Of a DNA stretch of 64,000 bases, positions 1 to 10,244 are shown in pieces; the first letter of the stretch is position 1; every line of letters starts with the position of its first letter. Origin of the DNA: Strongylocentrotus droebachiensis. Lineage: Eukaryota; Echinodermata; Echinoidea; Camarodonta; Strongylocentrotidae. The notes beneath the pieces are model-generated. The model was not told the origin of the DNA. It saw only the letters and a list, made by a program, of their open reading frames with translations, and searched no databases. Made by a program: the position numbers and the translations under genes. The stretch is taken from positions 186,001 to 250,000 of the forward strand of contig JAVYIG010000041.1 of the NCBI GenBank assembly GCA_035222895.1, written 5' to 3'.

Positions 1-360
1 TTGTACATATGTATGTAAGGATACAATTATATTATTAACGTGTGCTAAGCTGGGGGAAATTACATACCAATTACATTGTCTATTCTAGAATATTAGTTTA
101 GTCTGACATGTCTGACATAGCAACTTATATGTTGCTCTCTTGTTTGTGGTATTGTAACAGGTGGTCAGCTTTGGAAAAGTTACATGCCACTTTCTCAAGT
201 TAGCTCATTGATGACTGAGATGATGTCACAAGGGGAATGAGATCTGGAGGTTTTTGGGGTGGAGCTAAGCAAGTTTGAAAAAGAAATATTTCAAAAAATG
301 TTTAAAAATCTATGAAACAAATTCAGAAGTTTACATATCAAAATATGAGATATATCCAGG
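1..360. other. No recognisable feature
   Basis: This AT-rich stretch has no long open frame and no repeat structure that I could match elsewhere in the window. It precedes the first decayed LINE fragment. Confidence 0.5.
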
Positions 361-364
361 ACTG

Positions 365-1075
365 CACACCAACAGGAATACACTTGCATTTCGATGTCAT
401 GGGCCCTTTAAAACCTAACAAATCATCTTGGCCTGATAAATTGCCTGCTAGATTCCTCAAAGAATGTGCCGAGGAGCTGGCTCACATTTTATCAGCATTT
501 TTTAATAAAAGGTGAACATCCGTCAGACTGGCTTATATCCCACATCACTCCAATCTTCAAAAATCACCCGGCAACTACAGACCAATCGCACTAACCTCAA
601 TCTGCAGTACGATTTTAGATCATATCCTTAACAGCAACATCATGTCACATTTAGACCGATTTAATATTCTTGTGGACTCTCAACACGGCTTTCGTAAAAA
701 AAGGGGTGGGGTGTGACACTCAACTAGTATCTACAATAAATTAAGTCGACTATGTATTATTGAACTTCTCAAAAGCGTTTGATCGCGTTCCGCATACTTG
801 ACTGCTTAAGAAGATCCGCCATAACGAGATAAGAGGAAAAGAACTCGGCTGGATCAAAACCTTTTTAACACAAAGAAAACAACGAGTAACATTAGATGGA
901 AAACTGTCCTCAGCTGCAGAAGTTACGTCAAGTGTGCCGGACTGTATCTCCAACAGTACCTTGATAAGTTTATACGCTGACGAAAGATCAATTTACCGGG
1001 AAAAAATTCGGAAATGGATCCCAAAACTGTCCAAAAGATCTCGACGCCCTCTCCAAATGGGGACCCGACTAGCAA
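365..1075 (+). mobile_element. Decayed non-LTR retrotransposon (LINE) reverse-transcriptase fragment, copy A
   Basis: Frame-shifted translation gives successive reverse-transcriptase blocks: LKPNKSSWPDKLPARFLKE, then GNYRPIALTSIC, then DSQHGFRK, then a NFSKAFDRVPH block, and finally a remnant of the catalytic region (LYADE instead of YADD). The order matches the RT of CR1/Jockey-type LINEs. Many frameshifts and an internal deletion before the YADD block make it inactive. A second copy lies at 8383-9290 and shares some of the same lesions. Confidence 0.85.
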
Positions 1076-1084
1076 ATGGTTTTC

Positions 1085-1440
1085 AAACTATTGAATTGAA
1101 TTGAATTGATTGAATTTCTTTATTGTCATGCACAACATAAAATGAAGGCATAAAAATCGTTTTACAGCTCACATTTGTATAAATATAACAATACATTAAC
1201 ATATCATAGACAGTAACTACAAATAACATAAATAACATGACAATGTAATATAATTTAACCTCTCTGTTGAGAGCCAGGGGAATTATTTGATTATTTGTAC
1301 TCCCCTGGCTCCCAACAGACAATACCAACTTAAATAAATAGCAGAAAATGTACATGACAACAATCAATGTCATATAACATATAAATAGAAACAAGTCACA
1401 GCAAAGATCGAAAATCAATTATTCATCAATTGTTAAAAAT
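1085..1440 (-). mobile_element. LINE 3' end with (TTCAA)n tail, minus strand
   Basis: Read on the minus strand, the segment ends in AATAAAGAAATTC followed by a repeated TCAAT/TTCAA tail (1085-1115). It contains a short inverted pair around CCAGGGGA / TCCCCTGG (about 1274-1312). Short pentamer-repeat tails are typical of CR1/L2 LINE 3' ends. No coding sequence survives. It abuts copy A in the opposite orientation. Confidence 0.6.
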
Positions 1441-1504
1441 TCCAGATAAAAACTGTTTATTTTGGGTAGCAGACATAAACTAAAAGTACATCATACTGGA
1501 TGGC

Positions 1505-1605
1505 AAAGAGGAAAGACAAGAGAGAGAACGAGAGAAAGAAAGGGAAAGAGAAAGGGAGAAAGGGAAAGGGAAAGAGAGAGAGAGAGAGTGGAAGAGAGGA
1601 ACAGT
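1505..1605. repeat. GA-rich simple repeat
   Basis: A purine-only run of GAGA, GAAA and GGGAAA units. The long Ser/Leu/Phe/Pro-rich open frame on the opposite strand is a composition artefact. Confidence 0.9.
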
Positions 1606-1826
1606 TCAGTGTGAGATGATGCATATACAATTTCATTCAGAACATTGCTTTGTAATAGACAATATTTATATTGCACCTGTGCTTAGTACTGTTACATTTA
1701 TGAAACACTGCTATGCATGCCAAGAAGTACAAATACAACTGTATGCTAGTACATGTACAGTACATATAGATGGTAGATACACTGTACAGTTGAGAGAAGA
1801 AAATTGATGCCAGATAGAAGAGGCTA

Positions 1827-1925
1827 GAAGAGAGACAGAGAAGGAAAGAAGAAGAAAGAAGAAGAAAGAAAAATGGAGAGAAGGAAAGAGAGGAAAGAAA
1901 GGAAAGGAAAGGAAAGGAAAAGGAG
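1827..1925. repeat. Purine-rich simple repeat (GAA/GGAAA)
   Basis: GAAGAAAGAAGAAA units grade into (GGAAA)n near 1895-1920. It is followed at 1960-1978 by a short ATTGAATTAAATTG tail resembling the LINE tails elsewhere in the window. Confidence 0.85.
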
Positions 1926-2096
1926 GAAAAGTGAAGTGTGAGATATTGAAAATATTGTTGAATTAAATTGAATTGATGAGTCCACATGTCACTTACAAAC
2001 TACCAACCACCCAACCATAACAGCAGGGAGGACCCCCTCCCCCTTGACCTTATACAAGCCAACCCATCTGCACCCCCTGTACTTCCAAGATATGAA

Positions 2097-2165
2097 GAAG
2101 AGAGAGAGAGAGAGACAGGCAGAACAGGAGAGAGAGAGAGAGGGAGAGGAAGAGATATATGTAGC

Positions 2166-2198
<33 letters not shown>

Positions 2199-2222
2199 AG
2201 AAGAAGAGAGAGAGAGATAGAA
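2097..2222. repeat. (GA)n microsatellite
   Basis: Almost uninterrupted AG dinucleotides, with short breaks near 2117-2130 and 2150-2170. The overlapping open frames on both strands are artefacts. Confidence 0.95.
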
Positions 2223-2516
2223 TAAGAGGGTAGGGGATCGTACTCGGGGTGTACAGAATCATTCATCTACAGAAATTGTTATTAAACACTTTCATTGCAC
2301 TTGGGAGAAAGGACCTGCCAAACCTATCAGTTCTTATTCTAGGTTACACAATAATATAATAATAATAATAACAACACTAACATTATCTTCTTCTTCTTTA
2401 CGTGCCATATGTCCTGAGATGTTGGCGACCATGGATGCCATAACTATAATATGTCCCATATTCTATTGAGTAATTCAGTCTCCCCGAGATCAATTCCACT
2501 TTCGGAAATCCCAATC

Positions 2517-3057
2517 CTTAAAGGTACGATGTCCCTTTTGCAGCCAACATCAAATTCTGTAGAACTTTGCAGGAATTATGAATATGTCATGTATGTCCTA
2601 TCTGTGAAATTTAAATGTTAGCAGTGTCCTAGTATTCAAATTATGCAAGAAAACCTGTTTACTTGCTAGACTTCACTGGAGACACTATTGAGTGACTGAC
2701 TTGCTTTTTTTCTTCTTTGATAATAGCATACATAAAATGAGCTGTAAAGGGTACACAAGCATTTGTCTACATCAATAACCCACTTCTTGTAATGGCCAAA
2801 ATTAAACTGATTGAATCTTTGCGCAGCATAAAACGTATGACCATTCAGTACAATGGTCTGAAAAACAAGACTATGACTTATTGGCTCTATAGCCCCTAAG
2901 TCGATTTTACAACTAATAGTAATTATTTTCCAACTTGAAGACATTTTCAAGCCCCACCTTTTATAGGGAAGTTCTAAATTAGTATTATCTTTCAAATGCC
3001 ATTGGAATTTAACCTTTTCATTTTTTTGGCCTGCAAATGGGACATATTACCTTTAAG
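2517..3057. mobile_element. TTAA-bounded TIR element, family 1, copy a
   Basis: Both ends read TTAAAGGTA inward: TTAAAGGTACGATGTCCC at 2517 and the inverse of GGGACATATTACCTTTAA at 3057. A second copy, inverted relative to this one, occupies 41057-41597 and is clearly similar throughout. Size near 540 bp, terminal inverted repeats and TTAA at both ends suggest a non-autonomous DNA transposon with TTAA target choice, as in piggyBac-type elements. Similar frames in both copies reflect nucleotide similarity rather than a preserved gene. Confidence 0.75.
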
Positions 3058-3184
3058 CTACTCATCCACATAATCCTCCTTCTACCCCTACTCCTCCTCC
3101 TCTCTATTCTTCCAGTCAGTGCAAGATTTTCCAAACCATTCTTTTGAATAACACGACCCTAGAAGCTCAGCTGTCGACCTCTTA

Positions 3185-3440
3185 TATTATAACAACAATA
3201 GTAATGTCAATCATAATGATGATAATAATAACAATAATAATTATAATAATCATATGGAATAATCATTATATATATATAATGATAATACAAAATGAAATAA
3301 AGACAATTATTCTCAATAATGATAGGCCTGCTAATAATCATAATTAATTATAACAATAACAATACGATAATAATAGGCCTATGATAATAATAATATAATA
3401 ATTACCAAGATAATGAAAATAATAATCAAAGAAACATAAC
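3185..3440. repeat. AT-rich low-complexity tract (AAT/ATA)
   Basis: Long runs of TAATAATAA, ATATAT and CAATAATAA with few other motifs. No gene is supported here. Confidence 0.85.
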
Positions 3441-4084
3441 ATATTTATTTTTTAAAAATACTGTACAAATTCACTCTACTGCATTGTGGTGAAGAAGAAA
3501 AGTTTTGAACGGGATAATGGAATTTCTGAACGCGATCAGGAAAAAAACTCATATGTGATCTTCCAATCAAACAGAACGTCAGAAAACGGAACTATAGATC
3601 AAAACCGGGGAAGAAAATCGAAGGTGTCACTTGCGAGTAAGCATACGAAAAAACATATAAGAGAAGTTTGAAATTTGTGATAACGTACAACCTTCACTTT
3701 ATATTCGGGCAACCGTCACCTATGATATTCGGGGAGGGAATAAGTGTTGTGTAATTCTTAATTATTATGACAAACTGATATGTATTTTATTTGTTTAAAG
3801 ATATTTATTCAGAAGAACAAGATCAGTTGCAATTCACTGGTTTTACATCTCGGTCCTGTTAAAGAATACATGATCATAACGACAATGGTGTGAAAGTGGT
3901 AATTTATAATATCAAACAAAATTACACCAACAATATTACATGGGAGCCCAGCAAAAGCTATGCAATGAACATATTGTATTTGTGATTGATTCTTTGCTCA
4001 CATTCCATATCTCATATCAAAGGCATGATCTGATGCCCTAGATGATTATTCTGACATAATTGAGTGACAAAAAATGATTTAAAA
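3441..4084. other. No recognisable feature
   Basis: AT-rich sequence containing one short open frame (3486-3671) that is Lys/Arg-rich, has no signal or domain, and shows no transcription signal. I see nothing else. Confidence 0.4.
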
Positions 4085-4265
4085 AAATATATATTGTAGA
4101 TAGTAATGCACCAGTAAATGAGATCGATTGATCGATCTGTATTGAAAAACAAGTCAGAAAAAATCTTGGAACCATCGGGACTTGAACCTGCATCTACTGC
4201 TTGCTGGGCAGCGACTCTACCACCAGGCCATCACTGGTCCATGGCACAGTCACGATGAACTAGAA
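4085..4265 (-). mobile_element. tRNA-derived SINE, minus strand
   Basis: Read on the minus strand, there is an A-box-like TGGCCTGGTGGTAGAG (inverse of 4214-4230) and a B-box-like GGTTCAAGTCCC (inverse of 4178-4189) at tRNA-promoter spacing. The tRNA-like head is followed by a body containing TTTTTTCTGACTT, TTCAATACAGATCGATC and ATCGATCTCATTTACTGG. The body recurs as an inverted pair at 4605-4872. It lacks a plausible cloverleaf and a clean tRNA end, so I call a SINE rather than a tRNA gene. Confidence 0.7.
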
Positions 4266-4545
4266 ATTCATTATGTTTTACATGTAATTGTTGTTTGTTT
4301 CACTTTTTATTACAGCTTAACTTTTTATATTTTATTGATTGGTCAGCCGCATACAAGGACCACCTCCTTTCTGGCTGCTACCAGCCTTTGTATTATTCAT
4401 GTTTGTAAATTAATTCTGTGTATATCTGTGTTTATCTATGTTAGTAATTGTAATTGTGTGAAACTTTGTATACTGCTTTTGTTTTACCCTGTATGTTTTG
4501 TATTGCTTGGCAAAATAAATTGAATTAAATTGAATTGAAAATACC
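4262..4545 (+). mobile_element. LINE 3' end with (ATTGA)n tail
   Basis: An AT-rich 3'-UTR-like segment ends in AATAAATTGAATTAAATTGAATTGAAAA at 4515-4542, the pentamer tail seen at other LINE ends here. The 4182-4523 open frame has a hydrophobic composition but no recognisable LINE domain. Confidence 0.55.
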
Positions 4546-4604
4546 CAAGCTCTCCTGATTTATTCTGACATATTAATATTTATTAGTCCGCCATAGGACA
4601 ATAA

Positions 4605-4872
4605 CTGTTATAAATGTAATACTTCCTAGGAGAAATTTCAATTATTGAAACATATTTGTGGCTTACACCCAGTAAATAAGATCGATTGATCGATCTGTAT
4701 TGAAAATAAAGTCAGAAAAAAAGGCCCGCTGGTTCCAAGATTTTTTCTGACTTTCAATACAGATCGATCAATCGATCTTATTTACTGGGTGTAAGCCACA
4801 AATATGTTTAAATTATTGAAATTTCTCCCAGGAAGCATTACATTTATAAAAGGATACAGTTTCTAAAATAAT
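4605..4872. repeat. Long imperfect inverted repeat made of SINE body sequence
   Basis: The left arm (about 4605-4715) and right arm (about 4738-4872) are reverse complements over roughly 110 bp, with a spacer of only about 25 bp containing GGCCCGCTGG. Both arms carry GATCGATTGATCGATC and the TTACTGGGTG motif found in the SINE at 4085-4265. Transcribed from either strand it would fold into a long hairpin. Confidence 0.85.
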
Positions 4873-5484
4873 ACAAATACCTAATATACTTCATCTATCA
4901 AATACATGAATAATACCACGAATGTAGAAAGGACTAATGTCAATAATGATATGAGAGATTAGATATTTGCTAGGTTTCTCGAAAGCTTTTTTAAAAGCTT
5001 TTGGATCACGCTTACTGAAGAAAAGATTTGATATGAGAGAGGAAAAAAAAAAACGTCTTTCGATACTTCATTTGAGGCTGTTTGGAAGGTCGAAACGATA
5101 GTGCAATTCATATTTCAATTGATGGTGCTTTATCTATCTACAATATATATTTGCGGTACCTTAAATTGAACCTTAAAGTTAAAACAATTTCTCGGTGGTC
5201 AGATATTGAGTTGTTAGGTTTCCCTATGTGGTTTACCCTGATAGACAGTAATTTAACTTGGTTAAATTTTGTTCATGTAAAGCTTTTAGAAAATCTTATA
5301 ACGATCATGACTGTGGTCTGTTGTTTTAATTCGAATCCTTAGATTTTCTTAATGATTTTCTTTAAGAAATAAATTAGTTTGAGGTTTGCATAGATTATTA
5401 AATAAAACCTCACCAGATGTTCTCTTAACCCGCATTTAGCTCATTTTGTGAAAGTCAGTGCAAGAAAACCGATCGTGCAACTTG

Positions 5485-5492
5485 TATAAATA
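5485..5492 (+). promoter_or_regulatory. TATA box ahead of the small secreted-peptide ORF
   Basis: TATAAATA lies 73 bp upstream of the ATG at 5565, which would leave a short 5' leader. Assignment rests on position and sequence only. Confidence 0.45.
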
Positions 5493-5564
5493 TCTTTAAA
5501 ATTTGCTCTGTTCGCCATCACTTGCGAATCTTCAACCTAAAGGAGATTTTGTTATTCTGCAGTC

Positions 5565-5756
5565 ATGAAGAGCAGTAGTATGTTGATGTTGTTCCTGGTG
5601 GTTCTGGTAGCTATGCAGTGTTCTGCTGATCTACCCCCTCTTCCTCCAAATGATGACGATGACACTGTAAAATACCCCCCCGTATACGGTGGTGATGCAG
5701 GTACGATGATGCAAGAGCAAGATTTGACGAAACCCACCGGAAAAGGTGGTGTTTAG
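5565..5756 (+). CDS. Small secreted peptide precursor, unidentified
   Basis: This 63-codon open frame starts with a convincing signal peptide: a basic residue at position 2, a hydrophobic core LMLFLVVLVAM, and a likely cleavage after CSA around residue 21. The mature part would be about 42 residues: DLPPLPP, a DDDD acidic run, YPPVYGGDAG, and a Gly/Lys-rich end. It has no cysteine pattern and no dibasic neuropeptide cleavage site. A TATA box sits 73 bp upstream. CTGCAG just before the ATG could also be a splice acceptor, and TTTAGGTAGT at the stop could be a donor, so the gene may have more exons. I do not recognise the family. Confidence 0.45.
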   Translation: MKSSSMLMLFLVVLVAMQCSADLPPLPPNDDDDTVKYPPVYGGDAGTMMQEQDLTKPTGKGGV

Positions 5757-5959
5757 GTAGTACCCTTCTTCCTCAATAAGGTTGCGCTGAAATGGAGAAG
5801 AAAAAACACCCTCCAAAACTGACAGACAACTTGTGTTTTGGTCTATACCTCCTGTAAATGATGGCAGAGATCGAGACACAAACGGATGTCAGAGAGGCAC
5901 ATCCATAGCAACCTGAGGCTGGAGATGGTGTAATATAAAAAGGTAAGATATTAAAAGTA

Positions 5960-7140
5960 ATCTGAAATTTTAAAAGGTTTTATCATCTTTGCAAATAGAA
6001 AAGGTCCGATTAAAAAGCACTTTGGCATAGATTTGACTAAATGTTATGTGTTTGTGATTAAAATTGATTAAAATTCACTGCGTCGCTCACGTACCTTGTG
6101 GCATACAGATGGTGCAGACGCAGTCTCAAAGCATATACATACACAACTCCTTGACGCAGGGCTGCGGTGACCTATGTCTAGTGCAATGTTTTTCATTTGG
6201 TCGTAAATTAGCGTCTATGGAACAGCAGCGTAAGAAATCATTTAAGGAAAATGAAATCCAATAGACATTAAATGATAATAATTAAAGAAAATTGTCACCT
6301 AGTTAAAACAAAATCTTGAAATTACTCTTATTTGATTATAAGTTAGCAAGGAAAACAATCTCTCCAAAGTTTTTTCTTTCTTTCTAGTTATTCTCCCATG
6401 TGAATCGCCATCTAGATGAAACAGTAATGTCAGAGTAGTACATAATTATCCATTGACCTGCATAGGATGGATATTATGTTGTATAAAGCTCTTGTGCAAC
6501 CAGAGCCATCGAAAAAAACGGTAGCCATCTTGTTACTCCTGCATCTCAAACAGGCGATTTCTACGAGTAGTTCTGTCTACGAACAATTGGCAAATGTTTT
6601 TATCTGACCTAGCAACTACTTATGAATGCCAAATGTTGCTGAACAAAAAAAAACTGCCCAACTTTTCCAAACAGCTGAATATCTTGTCACAATAAGTGAT
6701 AATAGAATATCCATTCATCTGGATGTATTAACAAAACAGTCTATTATTAGAAAAACATTTTTATGAATGAATTTCACAGGTGAATGTCGTACGTTGTAGC
6801 TAAAGTACAGGCCAGTGGGTATCTCACAAGTTCTGACATCACTGTTTTAATCGAGATTGCGACTCCCAGGGGGAGAATGGCTAGAAAGGAAACTGCAAAC
6901 TTTGGAGAGTTTATTTGCTTGCTAAACAATTGGATCAGACTAATTTCAAGATATTTTTAACTGGTTGACAATTTTTGATAAGATTATCTGTTTCAGTTTC
7001 AGTATCTGTCCTTTCGTTTCCTCACATTAATTTCATCTTCTATTTTTGTTTATCCCATTAATATCCAGAACACGTAAATTCCGGAATGGTTTCTGGGACA
7101 GCGTCATCATCCAACATTTCTCTCAGCCGATGTATTTCTA
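5960..7140. other. No recognisable feature
   Basis: Non-repetitive AT-rich DNA with only short unsupported open frames. It may include 3' sequence of the small secreted-peptide gene, but nothing shows this. Confidence 0.4.
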
Positions 7141-7144
7141 ATTG

Positions 7145-7197
7145 GATTTAGTGATCTGTGTACAACAACAACAACAACAGCAACAACAACAACAACG
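7145..7197. repeat. (CAA)n microsatellite
   Basis: ACAACAACAACAACAACAGCAACAAC units with one GCA interruption. Confidence 0.9.
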
Positions 7198-7240
7198 CCA
7201 AAAATGATAATAAGAACGACGACAACTGTATGAGTATTAT

Positions 7241-7360
7241 ATAAAGCGGGACTGCACTACTTGTAGCTACTTGTGCCCTCTATACAGCCAACAATGCATG
7301 AGCGGTACCCGTTGATCCCCATGGTCCCCTTTTTCTAATGTTAATTGAGATAGGCTTTAA
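7241..7360. mobile_element. TTAA-bounded TIR element, family 3, deleted copy
   Basis: It shares GCACTACTTGTAGCTACTTG, CCCTCTATA and the GTCCCC...TTCTAATGTTAATTGAGA block with copies at 17375-17569 and 30346-30513. It is shorter, so it has an internal deletion. The right end is CTTTAA as in the other copies. The left end is mutated to ATAAAG. Confidence 0.65.
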
Positions 7361-7802
7361 TTGTAATTCTAAACATAGTCAACTTGATATCCACCGTCCA
7401 CGACGATTCAAGATATATGGTGGAACAGCCGTTACCGTGGTTAAATCATATTTTCAGGGCTTATGATCATAATGATAATTATAGTTAGTTTTCTTATTAG
7501 AACCGGGTACCATTGCGCGATAATACTAGATTGTAGATATTTACGGGTGTAGAAACAGCAGGCATGGAAAAAGAATGAAGTATTCGATTATCAAATGACA
7601 ATGACAGAAACAAAGAAGCAACACAAAACTAACAATAATTTTGATGTAATATATCTTCTTATATGTGTATTATAATCATGATATCACACTCGTGCTTTGG
7701 TAATAAATTGAGTGACGTTGATGATGAAACTAAAATATTTGTTCTAATTGTAATTTGTATTCATTCATATACAGCGTGCGGTCGGAAATTTAGAAGCGAT
7801 TA

Positions 7803-7816
7803 AAAGGTGGGAGAGG

Positions 7817-7856
<40 letters not shown>

Positions 7857-8240
7857 AAAGGGAGAAACAGACGAACAGAGAAACAGACATGGCATACAGA
7901 GAGAGATAGAGAAAGTAGAGAGAGGGAGGAAGTGAGAGAAAGAGAGAGAGGGAGGAAGAGAAAGAGATAGAGGGAGCGAGAGAAAGAGAGAGAGAGGGGG
8001 ATAGAGACGAGAGAGAGAAAGAGAAAGGGGGAGAGAGAGAGAGAGAGAGGGGAAGGGTGAGGGTGAAGAAAAAGAATAAAAAGTGGAGAGGAGAGACAGA
8101 GAGAGAGAGAAATGGCGAGAGCGGGAGGAGTGTGAAAGGGGGAGAATGATAGCGGGGGATTGGAGGGAGGATAAGAACAAGAAGATGAAGAAGAAGAAGA
8201 ATAAAGAGAGAGAGAGAGAGAGAGAGTGAGAGAGAAAGAC
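7803..8240. repeat. Long polypurine tract, mostly (GA)n
   Basis: More than 400 bases that are almost entirely A and G on the + strand, mainly GAGAGA with GGGA, GAAA and AGAAGAAG variants. The 183-codon and 126-codon frames opposite (Ser/Leu/Pro/Phe) are translations of CT repeats and not genes. Confidence 0.95.
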
Positions 8241-8382
8241 AAAGAGAGTGCAGCAGAGAGGGGAGATGTATAAAGGATAGGTCTGACAGCTCTCAGAATC
8301 GTATATAAGTATACATCATTATACACCATGTCACTTTCCAATTTGACAATGGGCGATGAGACGTTTCCTAACCCCTCTCAGA

Positions 8383-9290
8383 CTCAATTCGAATAGACAA
8401 TTATTGTTCACAGAAAATAAAAGGGATCAGACAATGATCTTCGTAGACTCACCATTTTTGTTGAAAGTATCCCTGATAATTATAACTGGAGATCCCCATC
8501 CGGGAATTCCTTCCATCTCGATCACACCAGAAGGTGTGAAAAAGCTTCTGTTCGACTTAAAACCTAATAAAGCATCTTGGCCTGATCAATTGCCTGCTAT
8601 AGATTCCTCAAAGAATGTGCAGAGGAGCTGGCTCACATTTTATCAGCAGTTTCTTTAATAAAAGGTGAACTTCCGTCAGACTGGCTATGTCCCACATAAC
8701 TCCAATCTTCAAATATCGCCCGGCAACTAATGACCAATCGCATTAACCTCAATCTGAAGTACAATTTTAGAACATAATACCAGCAACATCATGTCACATT
8801 TAGACCGATTTAATATTCTTGTGGACTCTCAACACGGTTTTCGTAAAAAAAAAAGGGGGGGGTGTGATACTCAACTATAGTATCTACAATCAGCGAAATC
8901 GCAAAATATTTTGCTATAAACATGCAAGTCGACGATGTATTATTGAACTTCTCAAAAGCGTTTGATCGCGTTCCACATACTCGACTGCTTAAGAAGATCC
9001 GCCATTATACGAGATAAGAGGAAAAGAACTCGGCTGGATCAAAACCTTTTTAACACAAAGAAAACAACGAGTAACTTTAGATGAAAAACTGTCTTCAGCT
9101 GCAGAAGTTGCGTCAACAGTACCTTGATAAGTTGATACGCTGCCGACAGATTAATTTACCGGGAAATAAATTCGAAAATGGACCCCAAAACTTTCCAAAA
9201 GATCTCGACGCCCTCTCAAAATGGGGACATCAAAGAAATCTCCAAGAAAAAGCAATTATGCGACAACACTCTACAAGTGACTTCTAGCCA
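8383..9290 (+). mobile_element. Decayed non-LTR retrotransposon (LINE) reverse-transcriptase fragment, copy B
   Basis: It starts slightly further upstream than copy A (365-1075), covering a pre-RT segment and then GIPSISITPEGVKKLLFDLK, PNKASWPDQLPA, a QHGFRK block, NFSKAFDRVPHTRL, and a LDALSKWGHQ block. It has multiple frameshifts. Like copy A it lacks the segment between the SSAAEV block and the YADD region, and its homopolymer after GFRK has expanded. It is inactive. Confidence 0.85.
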
Positions 9291-9375
9291 CCCCTACGCA
9301 GTCAACCACCAGTTCAACCCCCTGACGCGATGCGGGATCCCGCTTTGTAGGAGTACTTATCCAGAACCACTGGGG

Positions 9376-9515
9376 CCCGTTTCATAAAACTTGTTACCTA
9401 TAACAACTGCTAAATTTCTATGACAAATTGCTTTCAGCCAATCAGATGCCATGATTTCAGTAGCTTATAACAGTAGCTTGTAACTTGTTATTGAAAACAA
9501 GTTTTATGAAACGGG
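9376..9515. mobile_element. Short TIR element (MITE), 140 bp
   Basis: CCCGTTTCATAAAACTTGTT at the left end is matched by the inverse of AACAAGTTTTATGAAACGGG at the right end, a 20-base perfect terminal inverted repeat. The interior is also partly palindromic (AACTGCTAAATTT / AGCTTATAACAG). It is too short to code for anything. Confidence 0.85.
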
Positions 9516-9920
9516 AACCAGAACCAGAACCATTTCTATTGTCACTCACACACAATAAAAATCATTGATCTTTTTAAAAAACCTAACGAAGGAAAACGCC
9601 GTAAAACCTACACTCTCATCTTCGACAATCAGTTATACTATCCTTATTCGACTGCATATTTACGATTACCTCGAATCATTCGTAAGTCTGTTTATACCAT
9701 TTATTGAAGTTATTTCGTTATTTGTTGATATTTTATTTTGTTATTTTATTCACTTGCTGATCATTTTCTTCCGTCTGATTGCTTCCAGGGTGTAGGGCAT
9801 ATTATGGATACAGAGTGATCAAAATATAATGTCCCTTGTCCAGATTGGCGCGTTTTAAGAGTTTGATTTGTATACTAGTTTAGCTGCCTATTTGGGTACT
9901 GCTAACAGTTGCTTTACCCC

Positions 9921-10244
9921 AATAAGCGAGTTCGTAATTAGGATTTGCGCATGGGCAGATATTGGTCATTCGTACCCAAATTGTAAAACCATTGAGACGA
10001 ATACTCGGATCGTGCTCATGAAAGTTATGTAATCAGTATTCATTTATGCACCAACAGTACATTTATCTGATACACAGGTGGAAGTACTCTTCTCAAGAGG
10101 CAAACAAAAGGTATTCATGAAGCACCTCCATCACTTTGGCAGTGCGAATTCAAAAATGCACAGGTGGGAAGTATCCATCGTGTCTAAGATCTGTGGATAT
10201 TTTGGGGTCATGCGGTCCAGAGCTATTTACGAACTCGCTTATTC
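9921..10244. mobile_element. MITE of 324 bp with AATAAGCGAGTTCGTAA ends
   Basis: The 17-base sequence AATAAGCGAGTTCGTAA at the left end is repeated exactly, inverted, at the right end (10228-10244). The interior has a ATTTGCGCATGGGCAGAT...TCATTCGTAC segment with a diverged relative near 35187-35245. Confidence 0.85.

Noticed and set aside
2666-2995. 109-codon minus-strand frame with a similar 88-codon frame at 41163-41429
   Set aside because: Similarity covers the whole TTAA element including its non-coding ends, so the shared frames come from nucleotide identity. No transposase or other domain is visible.
4178-4230. tRNA gene (also considered at 14075-14139 and 16450-16500)
   Set aside because: A and B boxes are present, but the acceptor stems and cloverleaf do not close and unrelated bodies follow, as in SINEs.
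7790-8341. 183-codon minus-strand frame, and similar long frames over GA tracts at 1491-1987, 2000-2266, 32568-32810 and 37643-37997
   Set aside because: They are translations of CT/TC repeats into Ser-Leu-Pro-Phe runs with no domain or splice context.
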